NCBI GenBank assembly: GCA_964429015.1 | Contig: CAYSAM010000004.1 | Coordinates: 1-57,350 of the forward strand | Origin: MFAQ01 sp964429015 | GTDB lineage: Bacteria; Patescibacteriota; Microgenomatia; UBA1400; MFAQ01 | Length of the DNA: 57,350 bases | Reading direction: 5' to 3' | Shown here: positions 24,690 to 33,723 of the stretch, one piece after another | Layout: each line of letters opens with the position of its first letter | How positions within the stretch are numbered: the first letter of the stretch is position 1 | Program-made: the position numbers and the translations under genes | Notes under the pieces: model-generated | Databases searched by the model: none | The model's input: the letters and a program-made list of their open reading frames with translations, nothing else | What the model was told of the DNA's origin: nothing

Positions 24690-25382
24690 TATACAGTATA
24701 GAGCCCAAACGCCATCTCGCCAATTTATTTTTTTACCCTGGTCGTATTTTCTGCCTTTGTAACTTATTCCCACCTCATAGACCCTACAGCTCATTCTTGC
24801 AATTTTTGCAGTAATTTCAGGCTCAAAACCAAATCTATTTTCCTTAATTCTTATTTTTTTTATAATTTCAGTTTTGAAAACTTTATAACCAGTTTCCATG
24901 TCGGTTAAATTTAGGTTGGTTAACATATTAGAAATCAGAGTCAAAAATTTGTTTGCCACCATATGCCAAAAAAATAATACCCTGTGAGGTCTGTCACCCA
25001 TAAATCTTGAACCATATACAACATCCGCATACTCATCTAATATGGGTTGTAGGAGGTTTACAATTTCTTTTGGGTCATACTCCAAATCAGCATCCTGTAT
25101 TAGGACCATATCACCCGTCACCTTTTTTAATCCTGCTCTTATCGCAGCACCCTTTCCTTTGTTTTTTTTCAGCCTTACAACTTTAATCGTTACACCACTT
25201 TTTATATTTTGTTTTTTTGATTTTTTGATTTTTAAAAAAGTATGGTCTGTGGAACCATCATCCACAACGATAATTTCTTTTCGAACATCTCCAGTGACCG
25301 CCTCCACAATTTCAGTAATGGCCCTCCCAACAAAATTTCTTTCGTTGTATACAGGAACGATAATTGAAAGCTTTCTTTTCAT
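24669..25382 (-). CDS. GT2 polyprenyl-phosphate mannosyltransferase (DPM1-like), minus strand
   Basis: A 237-residue soluble GT-A enzyme. The hallmark segments are all present: LSIIVPVYNERNFV, EIIVVDDGSTDHTF, NKGKGAAIRAGLKKVTGD, IQDADLEYDPKEI (with the DxD) and LTDMETGYKVFKTEII. FGFEPEITAKIARM and YKGRKYDQGKKINWRDGV complete the DPM1-like family pattern. It would make polyprenyl-P-mannose (or glucose), the donor for the GT-C/PIG-V-like membrane enzymes of the locus. It is convergent with the flippase (21-nt overlap), and its start codon is 18 bp from the divergent GTG at 25401. Confidence 0.88.
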   Translation of the reverse strand: MKRKLSIIVPVYNERNFVGRAITEIVEAVTGDVRKEIIVVDDGSTDHTFLKIKKSKKQNIKSGVTIKVVRLKKNKGKGAAIRAGLKKVTGDMVLIQDADLEYDPKEIVNLLQPILDEYADVVYGSRFMGDRPHRVLFFWHMVANKFLTLISNMLTNLNLTDMETGYKVFKTEIIKKIRIKENRFGFEPEITAKIARMSCRVYEVGISYKGRKYDQGKKINWRDGVWALYCILKYNLF

Positions 25383-25389
25383 TTATTTG

Positions 25390-25395
25390 TATAAT
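25390..25395 (+). promoter_or_regulatory. -10 box TATAAT in an 18-bp divergent gap
   Basis: TTTGTATAATTAACTGTG: TG precedes TATAAT, which ends 5 nt before the GTG at 25401. On the other strand TATACA ends 6 nt before the ATG at 25382. Two divergent leaderless-like promoters would therefore overlap. Confidence 0.45.
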
Positions 25396-25400
25396 TAACT

Positions 25401-26699
25401 GTGGCCACATTTTATCAGTATTTTGTTGTACTACTTATATCACTTTTCCAAGTTGTTTTTGTTTATATAAAAGGATACTTTTTGTCTATTGAATTTACTT
25501 TGTATCCCTACTTAACTCAAAAAGGGTTTTTGCCATATAAAAATATTGTTGATCAGCATTTCCCCAGTCTTTTTTTTGGCACGTTTTCCTTACCTTTGCT
25601 CTCTAGTAGCAGCCACATACCTCTTCTTATTCTTTTTTTGGGAATTTTGGTTGGCTCCAATTTACTGCTTTTTAGATACTTAAAAAAAACAAAAACCATT
25701 TATTCGCTTGCCTGGGTTGCTTTGTATTCTTTGTTAATGTGCTATTTTGCTGGCAATGTTTTATGGATTGAAATTGTAATAAATATTTTAATTTTAATCT
25801 CACTAAACTTATCTTCTTCCAATGGTAGACATCTAAAGTTAATTTCTGGTTTAGTTATTTCTCAAGCAATAATTATTAGGCCTACTTTAGCTCCTGCTAT
25901 TTTCCTGTTGTTTTTTTGGCTCAAGGAAATTAGTTTGGAGGGATTACTTGGTGCTGCGTTGGGAACAATTTTTAGTTTATATTACCTTACTCACAATCAT
26001 CTTACTACTGACTTTTTTAATCTTGTTATTGATTTTAACTCTCGAGTATACTCCAAAGTCACTCATCCACTTCCCACACTAAAGCAGATATTGCCAGTTA
26101 TTTTCTTGCTGCTCTTATTTCTAGCTGGACTTATTCGTCAACATAAGACACTTGTTTTTTTTATCATTCTCCTTTCCTTGTTATCTGCCTATCCCCGTTT
26201 TGGATTTGAACACTTACAACCTTTTGTTTTGGTCTGGATAATTCTGGGAGCCATTAACCAAGTTTTAGATAAAAAACATTTACTTGTTTGTTCTCTAATT
26301 TTTATATTTTTATCTCTATATAGTTTGTACAAAAATCAATATGGCAACTATTTTTATTCACCAGAAGTACTAGAGCTCGCAAACAAAGTTTCTCGCATTC
26401 CAAGCACTGAAATTTATCTTTTTGGTACTTCAGACCTTATCTATCCCTTAAGCAACAAGGTTCCACCTCAAAAAACCTACATACCTTCTTTGTCTTGGTA
26501 TCTTAATTACTACCCCATTCAAAAAAAACTGTATGAATCATTAGAAAGTAGTAGTGCCCCTGTCATTGTTGACACTCAATTTTCTGTAGATGGAATACCT
26601 CTAATAGAATCAGCCCAAAATGTCTATCTATACATTAAAATGAACTACAAACTAGTTAGTACTGATGGTCGATATGAGTTTTATTACAAAAAAATATGA
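25401..26699 (+). CDS. Multi-pass membrane protein, GT-C-like
   Basis: A 432-residue protein starting at GTG, with about ten hydrophobic helices. The first outer loop has LTQKGFLPYKNIVDQHFPSL, a Gly-x-x-Pro-Tyr-x-x-(I/F)-x-D layout that recurs in bacterial GT-C glycosyltransferases related to the GT87/DUF2029 group, in which the Asp is catalytic. The C-terminal about 110 residues are soluble and likely extracytoplasmic. I infer a polyprenyl-P-sugar-dependent transferase but cannot name the family. It is coupled by a 4-nt overlap to the GT4 gene that follows and begins a run of + strand genes to 38 kb. Confidence 0.58.
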   Translation: MATFYQYFVVLLISLFQVVFVYIKGYFLSIEFTLYPYLTQKGFLPYKNIVDQHFPSLFFGTFSLPLLSSSSHIPLLILFLGILVGSNLLLFRYLKKTKTIYSLAWVALYSLLMCYFAGNVLWIEIVINILILISLNLSSSNGRHLKLISGLVISQAIIIRPTLAPAIFLLFFWLKEISLEGLLGAALGTIFSLYYLTHNHLTTDFFNLVIDFNSRVYSKVTHPLPTLKQILPVIFLLLLFLAGLIRQHKTLVFFIILLSLLSAYPRFGFEHLQPFVLVWIILGAINQVLDKKHLLVCSLIFIFLSLYSLYKNQYGNYFYSPEVLELANKVSRIPSTEIYLFGTSDLIYPLSNKVPPQKTYIPSLSWYLNYYPIQKKLYESLESSSAPVIVDTQFSVDGIPLIESAQNVYLYIKMNYKLVSTDGRYEFYYKKI

Positions 26700-27799
26700 A
26701 AATAGCTATTGATATTTCTCAGTCAATCTACGGGACAGGAGTATCCGTATATACAAAAGAAATAGTTACCCACTTAATAAAAAATTATCCTAACGACGAA
26801 TTCGTTCTTTTTGGCGGTTCGCTTAGGCGTGGAGAAGAATTAAAAAACTTTATAAAAAAAGCTGGAGGCATACCAAAGGTCTATCCCTTTCCCCCAACTT
26901 TAATGGACTTTGTCTGGAACTCCTTACATGTTTTTCCCATTGAGAAACTGGTTGGAAGAGTTGATCTAGTCCATACTTCAGACTGGACCGAGCCACCCTC
27001 AAAATTGCCAAAAATAACCACTGTTCACGATCTAATTCCTTTTAAATACCCCCAATCAACTACTTCAGGTATCAGAAACGCTCACAAAAAAAAGCTCGCC
27101 TGGGTAATCCGTGAGTCACAAAAAATAATAGCCGTGAGTGAATCAACAAAAAACGATTTGATTACTATACTTCGAGTTCCAGAAGAAAAAATTATAGTCA
27201 TCCCAGAAGGTGTTGAGGATAAAAATGTTCCACAACCATTAGACATACAAGAGATTGTTAAAAGACGCTATAAGACTGGTGATGACTTTATTTTTGCACT
27301 ATCTACTTTAGAACCAAGAAAAAACCAGGCAGGGTTAATTGAAGCCTTCAAAATCGTCAAAAAAACCTATCCCAATTTAAAGCTTTTAATAGGAGGTATG
27401 AAAAGAGCTGATAATGAAGTCGTCGAAGCTCCAGATGTAATTATGCCTGGGTATCTCCCTACATCAGATTTACCAGCTCTGTACTCTGCTTGCTTAGCTT
27501 TTGTTCACCCTGCTTTTTACGAAGGCTTTGGTTTGTCACCTCTTCAGGCTATGGCGTGTGGCGCACCGGTGGCAGTTTCCAACTGTTCTAGTTTGCCGGA
27601 AGTTGTGGGTAATGCGGGTATTCTTTTTGATCCTCACAGCGCAGAGTCTATCGCTTCGGGTATAATCAAGGCAATTCAAGATCGTGTCGCTCTAAAGCAA
27701 AAAGGCTTGGAACAAGCTAAAAAGTTTTCATTCGAAAAAGCCGCCAACAGAACCTATCGAGTCTATACTGAAGTGCTACAGAATCTTGGAAAAATATGA
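26696..27799 (+). CDS. Glycosyltransferase family 4 (GT-B), EX7Q variant
   Basis: A 367-residue protein with the MtfB/WbaZ-type layout. IAIDISQSIYGTGVSVYTKE is the N-terminal acceptor loop, TTVHDLIPFKYP the interdomain segment and SQKIIAVSESTKNDLI the linker helix. ALSTLEPRKNQAGLIEAF is the first strand of the donor domain. The donor motif reads FYEGFGLSPLQAMACG, so the second Glu of EX7E is Gln. Mannosyl- and rhamnosyltransferases of this branch normally keep both, so activity or donor use may differ, though the rest is intact. 4-nt overlaps lie on both sides. Confidence 0.85.
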   Translation: MKIAIDISQSIYGTGVSVYTKEIVTHLIKNYPNDEFVLFGGSLRRGEELKNFIKKAGGIPKVYPFPPTLMDFVWNSLHVFPIEKLVGRVDLVHTSDWTEPPSKLPKITTVHDLIPFKYPQSTTSGIRNAHKKKLAWVIRESQKIIAVSESTKNDLITILRVPEEKIIVIPEGVEDKNVPQPLDIQEIVKRRYKTGDDFIFALSTLEPRKNQAGLIEAFKIVKKTYPNLKLLIGGMKRADNEVVEAPDVIMPGYLPTSDLPALYSACLAFVHPAFYEGFGLSPLQAMACGAPVAVSNCSSLPEVVGNAGILFDPHSAESIASGIIKAIQDRVALKQKGLEQAKKFSFEKAANRTYRVYTEVLQNLGKI

Positions 27800-28917
27800 T
27801 TATAGGCATAGATATTAATGAAGCAAACATTCCACAGCGAGTGGGTGTTAATCAGGTAGCCTTTAATATGTTTCAAAGTTTGGTGGAAGAGCTAGGTTCC
27901 GAAGATCAAATAATTGGTTTATCTAAGGAAAATCCACTACCAGATATGCCTCCAGCCTCAAAAAAACTTGTCTATGAAATTTTTGGGTCAAAAAAAGCCT
28001 GGGTCCTAACAAGTCTTACTAAGCGTTTGTTATTTGGTAAACCAAAAATAGACGTCTTATTTTCTCCCAGTCACTACACTCCACTTTTTTCAATAACACC
28101 AAGTATTATTTATTTAATGGATATGTCTTACGAGAGATTTGGTACAGAATTTTTTACAAGTTACGACATCAATCAGTTAAGAAGGTGGACTCCCTTATCA
28201 GTAAAAAAAGCCAAAAAAATAATTACTATTTCCGAGTTTTCCAAAAACGAAATTATAAATATTTACAAAACCAACCCCGAAAAAGTAGAAGTTGTTTATC
28301 CCTCCTTCAATAAAAGTCTGTTTAATGGTAAGGTGCCACAGACCAAAATAGCTCAACTAAGAAAAAAATATGGTATACAAGGTAAATACTTGTTTTACTG
28401 GGGAACACTGCAGCCAAGGAAAAACATCTCAAGGTTGATTGAAGCCTTTGCGTTGGTTGACAAACCTCAAGTAAAGCTCGTTATTTGCGGTAAAAAAGGT
28501 TGGCTTTACGATCAAATTTTTGAACTAGTTAAGCGTCGCAACTTAGAAAATAGAGTTATTTTTACCGGATTTGCTCCAGACGAGGATTTACCTGGTCTAA
28601 TTAAGTCTAGTTTAGGTTTCATTTTGCCAGGTCTTTATGAGGGTTTTGGTATGCCAGTTATTGAGGCGCAAGCCGTCGGTTGTCCAGTTGTTGTTTCGTC
28701 TACCAGTTCTTTGCCGGAGGTTGCAGGGGAATCTGCCATTTTTATAGAAGATCCAACTTCAGCAGTGAGCATAAAAAACGCAATTCTAAAATTGTTATCA
28801 CTAAATAAATCACAACGCGCTAGAATAATAAAGGAAGGCAAGGAAAACACTAAGAGGTTCGATTGGACAAACTCAGCCCGCAAAATAATTAATATATTTA
28901 AAAATGTTACATCCTAA
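27796..28917 (+). CDS. Glycosyltransferase family 4 (GT-B)
   Basis: A 373-residue protein in the same branch as its upstream neighbour. IGIDINEANIPQRVGVNQVA is the N-terminal loop, IIYLMDMSYERF replaces the usual VHDL segment, and KKIITISEFSKNEIINIY is the linker helix. YLFYWGTLQPRKNISRLIEA starts the donor domain and LYEGFGMPVIEAQAVGCPVV holds an intact EX7E. SSTSSLPEVAGESAIF follows. The two adjacent genes probably arose by duplication and act on successive residues of one glycan (inference). The 3' end overlaps the acyltransferase gene by 14 nt. Confidence 0.88.
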   Translation: MIIGIDINEANIPQRVGVNQVAFNMFQSLVEELGSEDQIIGLSKENPLPDMPPASKKLVYEIFGSKKAWVLTSLTKRLLFGKPKIDVLFSPSHYTPLFSITPSIIYLMDMSYERFGTEFFTSYDINQLRRWTPLSVKKAKKIITISEFSKNEIINIYKTNPEKVEVVYPSFNKSLFNGKVPQTKIAQLRKKYGIQGKYLFYWGTLQPRKNISRLIEAFALVDKPQVKLVICGKKGWLYDQIFELVKRRNLENRVIFTGFAPDEDLPGLIKSSLGFILPGLYEGFGMPVIEAQAVGCPVVVSSTSSLPEVAGESAIFIEDPTSAVSIKNAILKLLSLNKSQRARIIKEGKENTKRFDWTNSARKIINIFKNVTS

Positions 28918-29539
28918 TCTAAATATCTCAAGTAAGGGAATTTTTTTTGTTGATAAAGAAGGCGAAAAGCTAAGTCTAAGATCAGCAATAAATAAAATTT
29001 TTACTCGCTTCTTCAACATTATTCTAGATTTTGAGCTACTATTACTAAAAATAGTAGGATTTATTCCCTCACACTTATTAAGAAACTTTTTATATCGATT
29101 GTTTGGTATAAAAATAGGTAAAAGAAGTGTTGTACATATGGGAGCAAACTTCTTTTTTCCAAAAAATATTTCAATTGGACAAGGAACCATCCTTGGTACT
29201 GGTATTTTTATTGATGGACGTGCCAAAGTAAAAATAGGAAATCATACCGATATAGCCTCAGAAGTTATGATTTATAATTCCGAACACGATTTGGTCAGTC
29301 CAACCTTTAAAGCAATTGAAGAGCCTGTAACCATAGGAGACTATTGTTTTATTGGACCTAGAGTTATTATTATGCCAGGTGTAAATATTGGTAATGGAGC
29401 TGTTGTCGCCGGCGGTGCCGTAGTTACCAAAGATGTTCCTGAAAGGGTAATTGTTGGAGGCATCCCCGCCAAAGTTATTGGTGAGAGAAAAGTGACAAAC
29501 CTAAATTACAAGCTTGGCCGCCCTAGATTGTTTCAGTAA
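28904..29539 (+). CDS. Hexapeptide-repeat acyltransferase (LbH, sugar O-acetyltransferase-like)
   Basis: A 211-residue protein. The last about 130 residues are left-handed beta-helix hexapeptide repeats (IGQGTILGTGIFIDGRAKVK, IGDYCFIGPRVIIMPG, IGNGAVVAGGAVVTKDVPER), ending with GGIPAKVIGERK, the standard end of the WbbJ/maltose-acetyltransferase type. His128 in YNSEHDL is the catalytic base position. The first about 65 residues form an amphipathic or hydrophobic extension (FNIILDFELLLLKIVGFIPS). It should acetylate a sugar of the glycan using acetyl-CoA. It overlaps the preceding GT4 gene by 14 nt. Confidence 0.85.
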   Translation: MLHPNLNISSKGIFFVDKEGEKLSLRSAINKIFTRFFNIILDFELLLLKIVGFIPSHLLRNFLYRLFGIKIGKRSVVHMGANFFFPKNISIGQGTILGTGIFIDGRAKVKIGNHTDIASEVMIYNSEHDLVSPTFKAIEEPVTIGDYCFIGPRVIIMPGVNIGNGAVVAGGAVVTKDVPERVIVGGIPAKVIGERKVTNLNYKLGRPRLFQ

Positions 29540-29540
29540 A

Positions 29541-30098
29541 ATGTTAAAAAAAATATTTCTTTTTAGTATTTATCTTTTTGGGCTTATATACCTCTTAACT
29601 CCCGCCAAACCACTACCATTTTTAGATAATGCCGTATTGTCTAACGAACCAGGAGATACTTGGCAACATCCAGATCAAAGAGGTTTTTACACTAACCTAA
29701 ATCGTTATCAAGTTTTAAAAGAAATTCAAAACAAGTTTCAGATCACTGTACTTGGAATAGGTATTCCAAGCTTTAGGTTAAATTACCGCCCGGAGGAAGC
29801 TCATGAGTTAGTCAGAGATCAGTTAAAAAGTTATTACCTAGAAGAAATTGTTTATCCACTACATAGTTCTGTATTTGTAAATGGTTGGGAGCCAAAAAAA
29901 TCTCCCTCAAATCTCAACAAACTACCAAAAGAGATTTCGGATATATCCATATATGGCGTTCCCTATGAAGCAAAAATCACTCTTAAACCACTCAATAGTC
30001 ACCCTACATCTCGAATTCTAATCTGGACAACAATGTTCCCGCTATTTTATTTAGTACAAAATTCACTCAAAAAAAGTTTAAATCATGGAAAAAAATAA
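29541..30098 (+). CDS. Unknown protein with N- and C-terminal membrane segments
   Basis: I choose the ATG at 29541, one base after the previous stop; the frame is open further upstream but that part overlaps the acyltransferase. This gives 185 residues. An N-terminal hydrophobic helix (KKIFLFSIYLFGLIYLL) is followed by a soluble domain of about 135 residues rich in Pro and Tyr (NEPGDTWQHPDQRGFYTNLN, EEAHELVRDQLKSYYLEEIV). A short hydrophobic stretch (LIWTTMFPLFYLV) lies near the C-terminus. I recognise no family. Its place between an acyltransferase and a GT2 suggests a role in surface glycan export or modification (inference). It overlaps the next gene by 14 nt. Confidence 0.5.
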   Translation: MLKKIFLFSIYLFGLIYLLTPAKPLPFLDNAVLSNEPGDTWQHPDQRGFYTNLNRYQVLKEIQNKFQITVLGIGIPSFRLNYRPEEAHELVRDQLKSYYLEEIVYPLHSSVFVNGWEPKKSPSNLNKLPKEISDISIYGVPYEAKITLKPLNSHPTSRILIWTTMFPLFYLVQNSLKKSLNHGKK

Positions 30099-31041
30099 AA
30101 TATCTATTGTCATTGCTTCATATAACACTGCCTTAATCATTAAAGAGTGCATTCTTTCTGTAATTAAATACTCAAAAAATATTAATTTTGAGATAATTGT
30201 TGTCGACAACGCTTCAAGCGATGGCAGTATAGCAGAACTAAAGTTGCTCCAAAAAAAATACCCTGTTATAAAAATAATCAAACTAAAAAAGAATTACGGA
30301 TTTGGCAGAGCAAATAATGTTGGAGCCAAGGCCGCAAAAGGGGAGCATCTTTTGTTTTTAAACTCAGATACTCTATTTATTTCAAATGTTCTCCAGGATT
30401 TTCTGGACTATTATCAAAAAAATGCAGAGTATGGTGTCTACTCCTGTCAGCTTTTAAATAAAGATAAAAGTATCCAGCCTTCCTGTGGCTTTTTCCCTAA
30501 GATTAGTAATCTTATTGCTTGGCAGTTTTTTTTGGATGATCTGCCTCTTATTGGTAGTTTTTTTCACCCTATCCATCCTCACGAGCCAGGGTTTTCAGTT
30601 TGGAATAGATTTTTTAATCTAACCAGAAAAGCTAATGGCTATAGTATGGATCTTAACCCGGATTGGGTTACGGGCGCCTTTATGATTTTGCCTAAAAAAG
30701 TTTTTGAAAAACTAAGTGGTTTTGACAAAAAAATATTTATGTACACAGAGGAAATGGAGCTTACTTATCGAATTTCAAAACTTGGGTTAAAAACTTTTTT
30801 AAATTCTACTTCACATATCATCCACTTGGGTGGAGCTTCGGGGGGGTCGTTTTTGGCACTTACCAGTGAAATAAAATATATGATCTATTTTTGGCAGAAA
30901 CATTACCCTAAGTGGCAGTTACCTATTGTTCGAACAGTTTTTTACTTAGGTTCCTTGCTTCGGCTGTTAATATTTGGGATAATCAAAAATGATGAAACAT
31001 ATCGAAGAGTCTATTCTAAGGCTCTTAAACTCTGCTTTTAA
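30085..31041 (+). CDS. GT2 glycosyltransferase, rhamnosyltransferase-like (WbbL type)
   Basis: A 318-residue GT-A enzyme. ISIVIASYNTALIIKECI and EIIVVDNASSDGS form the nucleotide-binding strands, LFLNSDTLF the metal site (NSD in place of DxD, normal for WbbL-type enzymes) and DWVTGAFMILPKKVFEKLSG the acceptor loop. MYTEEMELTYRISKLGLK has the catalytic E-E/D cluster. WbbL-type enzymes transfer rhamnose or galactofuranose, which would fit the GDP-rhamnose genes nearby. It overlaps the following O-antigen ligase-like gene by 53 nt. Confidence 0.85.
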   Translation: MEKNKISIVIASYNTALIIKECILSVIKYSKNINFEIIVVDNASSDGSIAELKLLQKKYPVIKIIKLKKNYGFGRANNVGAKAAKGEHLLFLNSDTLFISNVLQDFLDYYQKNAEYGVYSCQLLNKDKSIQPSCGFFPKISNLIAWQFFLDDLPLIGSFFHPIHPHEPGFSVWNRFFNLTRKANGYSMDLNPDWVTGAFMILPKKVFEKLSGFDKKIFMYTEEMELTYRISKLGLKTFLNSTSHIIHLGGASGGSFLALTSEIKYMIYFWQKHYPKWQLPIVRTVFYLGSLLRLLIFGIIKNDETYRRVYSKALKLCF

Positions 31042-32299
31042 ATATCTCGTCGCCTCACTACTTATTTTTATTCCACTTTATCCAAAGTTTCCTTTGTTTG
31101 TGGTTCCTTACACTTATGTAGCAATAAGGTCAGAAGATTTTTTAATTTCACTAACTATTTTGGTCTTTATTGTTAAAACCCTTATTGCCAAAAAAATTAA
31201 GTTACCAAGTATTAGCTATCAGTTTTTTGTTTATTTGCTTGTTGGAATTGCTAGTTGTTTTTCTGCTGTTTTAATTACAAAAAATGTAAACCCCCCATTG
31301 GTTTTTTTACACTGGTTTCGTCGTGTTGAGTATATGTCACTCTTCTTTATTGTTTATTATGCTGCTCAAAATAGCAGTCATCGCAAATATTTTTTTGAGC
31401 TAGCTATTTACCCCAGTCTGGGAGTTTTGCTTTACGGTTTGGCTCAAATATATCTAGGTGCCCCTGTAATCTCAACAATGGATTCTGAATCTAGCAAGGG
31501 TGTAGCTCTTACATTACGCCCCGGGGTTATGCTCAATAGCACTTTTGCTGGTCACTACGATTTGGCCATCTATTTAATAATGATAATGACCTTTTTGGCA
31601 TCTTTATCTTTTTCTTGTAAAAAAAGATCCCAACAAGTTCTATTAACTATTCCATTTTTAGGCTTGCTTTGGCTATTTATGCAAGCGGGATCTAGAATTG
31701 GCCTGCTGGGGTTGTTTTTGTCCATCTCAATAATTGGTTACTACTACAAAAAGTACCTATTAGCCTTTTTGTACCTTACCCTCGTTTCTCTTGCTGTTTT
31801 TACTTCCCCTCAATACATTAGCCGCTTTATGAACATTGTTAAGGTGGTAAAAGTAAAAATTAGTCAAAACATCTTTGTTGCCCCAGTTCATGCTGCAGCC
31901 GAGGAAAAAAGATCAATCCAAAACGATACTTCAACAAGTATTCGTTTTGATGTAGAATGGCCGCGAGCAATGAGATCTTTTTACAAAAATCCACTCTTAG
32001 GTACTGGGTATTCATCCATATCCTTAGCAACCGATAATGATTACTTAAGATCTTTAGGAGAAACTGGTTTACTAGGTTTAATTTCTTTTCTTGCAATTTT
32101 AATTTATATTTTTAATAACCTAAAAATACTAATATCTACAACCTCTGGACTCGATAAAATCATAAATATCTCGACAATGGGTATATTTGTTGCCTTTATT
32201 ACTTCCGCCATTTTTATTGATGTTTTTGAGTCCAGTAAAGTTGCAACTCTTTTTTGGGCCTATTTGGGATTAGCATTTAGTACAAAGTCGCAATCATGA
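30989..32299 (+). CDS. O-antigen ligase/polymerase-like membrane protein (WaaL/Wzy family)
   Basis: A 436-residue protein with about 11-12 helices. The Wzy_C-type core is visible: WLFMQAGSRIGLLGLFLSI (conserved S-R-x-G) and then, in a large outer loop, WPRAMRSFYKNPLLGTGYSS followed by DYLRSLGETGLLGLISF, which is the NPLLGxG / (H/N)xYL / ExGxxGL pattern of WaaL. The ligase His that often precedes Y-L is Asn-Asp here. It either polymerises repeat units or transfers the finished chain to an acceptor on the outer face. It is the only gene of this type in the window. Start at 30989 or the Met at 30992; both overlap the upstream GT2. Confidence 0.78.
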   Translation: MMKHIEESILRLLNSAFKYLVASLLIFIPLYPKFPLFVVPYTYVAIRSEDFLISLTILVFIVKTLIAKKIKLPSISYQFFVYLLVGIASCFSAVLITKNVNPPLVFLHWFRRVEYMSLFFIVYYAAQNSSHRKYFFELAIYPSLGVLLYGLAQIYLGAPVISTMDSESSKGVALTLRPGVMLNSTFAGHYDLAIYLIMIMTFLASLSFSCKKRSQQVLLTIPFLGLLWLFMQAGSRIGLLGLFLSISIIGYYYKKYLLAFLYLTLVSLAVFTSPQYISRFMNIVKVVKVKISQNIFVAPVHAAAEEKRSIQNDTSTSIRFDVEWPRAMRSFYKNPLLGTGYSSISLATDNDYLRSLGETGLLGLISFLAILIYIFNNLKILISTTSGLDKIINISTMGIFVAFITSAIFIDVFESSKVATLFWAYLGLAFSTKSQS

Positions 32300-33723
32300 A
32301 AAAAATACTTATAGTTTTGTGTTTAGTGTTAGGTTTTTCTTTAAGGCTCTATAAAATAGATAACCCTGTTGCAGACTGGCACTCTTTTAGGCAGGCAGAT
32401 ACCGCCTCGGTAACCAGGAATTTCGTAAAAAATGGCGTTAACCTCCTTGTACCTACCTATCACGATCATTCCAATATCCAGTCTGGAAAAGATAATCCAA
32501 ACGGTTTCAGGATGGTAGAGTTTCCCTTATACAACTTTCTCCATTACTCCGTTTATAGTGTCGCTCCACAACTAGGTTTGGATATGGCCGGTAGGCTGAC
32601 CTCTGTTATCTTGTCAACTTTCTCAATTTTATTTGTTTATTTAATAGGAAATCATCTTTCAGGGTTTTTTGTAGGCTGGCTGTCAGCATTATTTATGGCA
32701 GTTTTGCCATTTAACGTTTATTACTCCAGAGTAATACTCCCAGAGCCTTTAATGATCTTTTCAGTACTTTTGTCTTATCTCTTGCTTCTAAATCTTTCCG
32801 AAAAAAATCCTTGGCAAAAAAATATTTACTTTTTTTTCTCCGCCATCTTTTTTGCCATAGCTGTATTAGTAAAACCCTTTGCCCTCTTTTTTGCTCTTCC
32901 TCACCTTGCTCTAATAATTAGATATTTGGTTCGCAAAGAAATTAATCTGATTTCATTTTTTGTTTATGGAATTCTTTCGCTGACCCCCTTTATTCTTTGG
33001 CGCAAACATATTTTGCAGTACCCTGCAGGTATCCCCGCAAGTGACTGGCTACTAAATTCTCACGGAATTAGATTTCGGCCCGCTTGGTTTAGATGGCTTT
33101 TTGGCGAGCGCCTAGGAAAACTAATCCTTGGTATCTATGGAACCTTGTTTTTATCCCTAGGACTTATTTCCAAACCTCTAAAAGAGGGGATTGCTTACTG
33201 GCTTTGGGGAATAGGAATACTGCTTTATTTTTCTGTCGTCGCCGGAGGCAATGTTCAACACGACTACTACCAAGCCATAATTATTCCCTTTATTTGTTTC
33301 TTTTTGGCAAAAGGGGTTATTTTGGTAGCAAGTCTTTCAAAAACTATATATTCTCGCTTCCTTAGCTTACTAATGACGGCAGCGATTTTTGTAACAATGA
33401 TATCGCTTTCTTGGTACGAGATTAAAGGTTACTACCAGATAAATAATTGGCCAATAGTTGAAGCTGGTAAAAGGGTTGCTGAGCTGACGCCAATCAATTC
33501 CTTAGTGATTGCACCATATAATGGTGACACAGCCTTTTTATACCAAACTGAGCGTTCTGGTTGGCCTTTAGGTTATGACATAGAAGATAAAATTAAAAAA
33601 GGTGCTACGCACTATGTGAGTGTCAGTTACGACGACGAAGCAAGAAAATTGGAAAAAGAATACTCTTTAGTAGAAAAAACCGATAAATATATAATTATCG
33701 ACTTAAGTAAAAAAAATAAATGA
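32296..33723 (+). CDS. GT-C glycosyltransferase, PMT_2/ArnT-like
   Basis: A 475-residue membrane protein. The first outer loop reads DWHSFRQADTASVTRNF, with D-W-H-x-x-R-Q-A-D carrying the catalytic Asp typical of this GT-C branch. FRMVEFPLYNFLHY follows in the expected place. LSALFMAVLPFNVYYSRVIL and EPLMIFSVLLSYLLLLNL are the second and third conserved membrane segments, with YYSRVxLPEP as the PMT_2 box. About ten helices precede a short soluble C-terminus. It uses a polyprenyl-P-sugar on the outer face. It is joined to both neighbours by 4-nt overlaps. Confidence 0.83.
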   Translation: MKKILIVLCLVLGFSLRLYKIDNPVADWHSFRQADTASVTRNFVKNGVNLLVPTYHDHSNIQSGKDNPNGFRMVEFPLYNFLHYSVYSVAPQLGLDMAGRLTSVILSTFSILFVYLIGNHLSGFFVGWLSALFMAVLPFNVYYSRVILPEPLMIFSVLLSYLLLLNLSEKNPWQKNIYFFFSAIFFAIAVLVKPFALFFALPHLALIIRYLVRKEINLISFFVYGILSLTPFILWRKHILQYPAGIPASDWLLNSHGIRFRPAWFRWLFGERLGKLILGIYGTLFLSLGLISKPLKEGIAYWLWGIGILLYFSVVAGGNVQHDYYQAIIIPFICFFLAKGVILVASLSKTIYSRFLSLLMTAAIFVTMISLSWYEIKGYYQINNWPIVEAGKRVAELTPINSLVIAPYNGDTAFLYQTERSGWPLGYDIEDKIKKGATHYVSVSYDDEARKLEKEYSLVEKTDKYIIIDLSKKNK

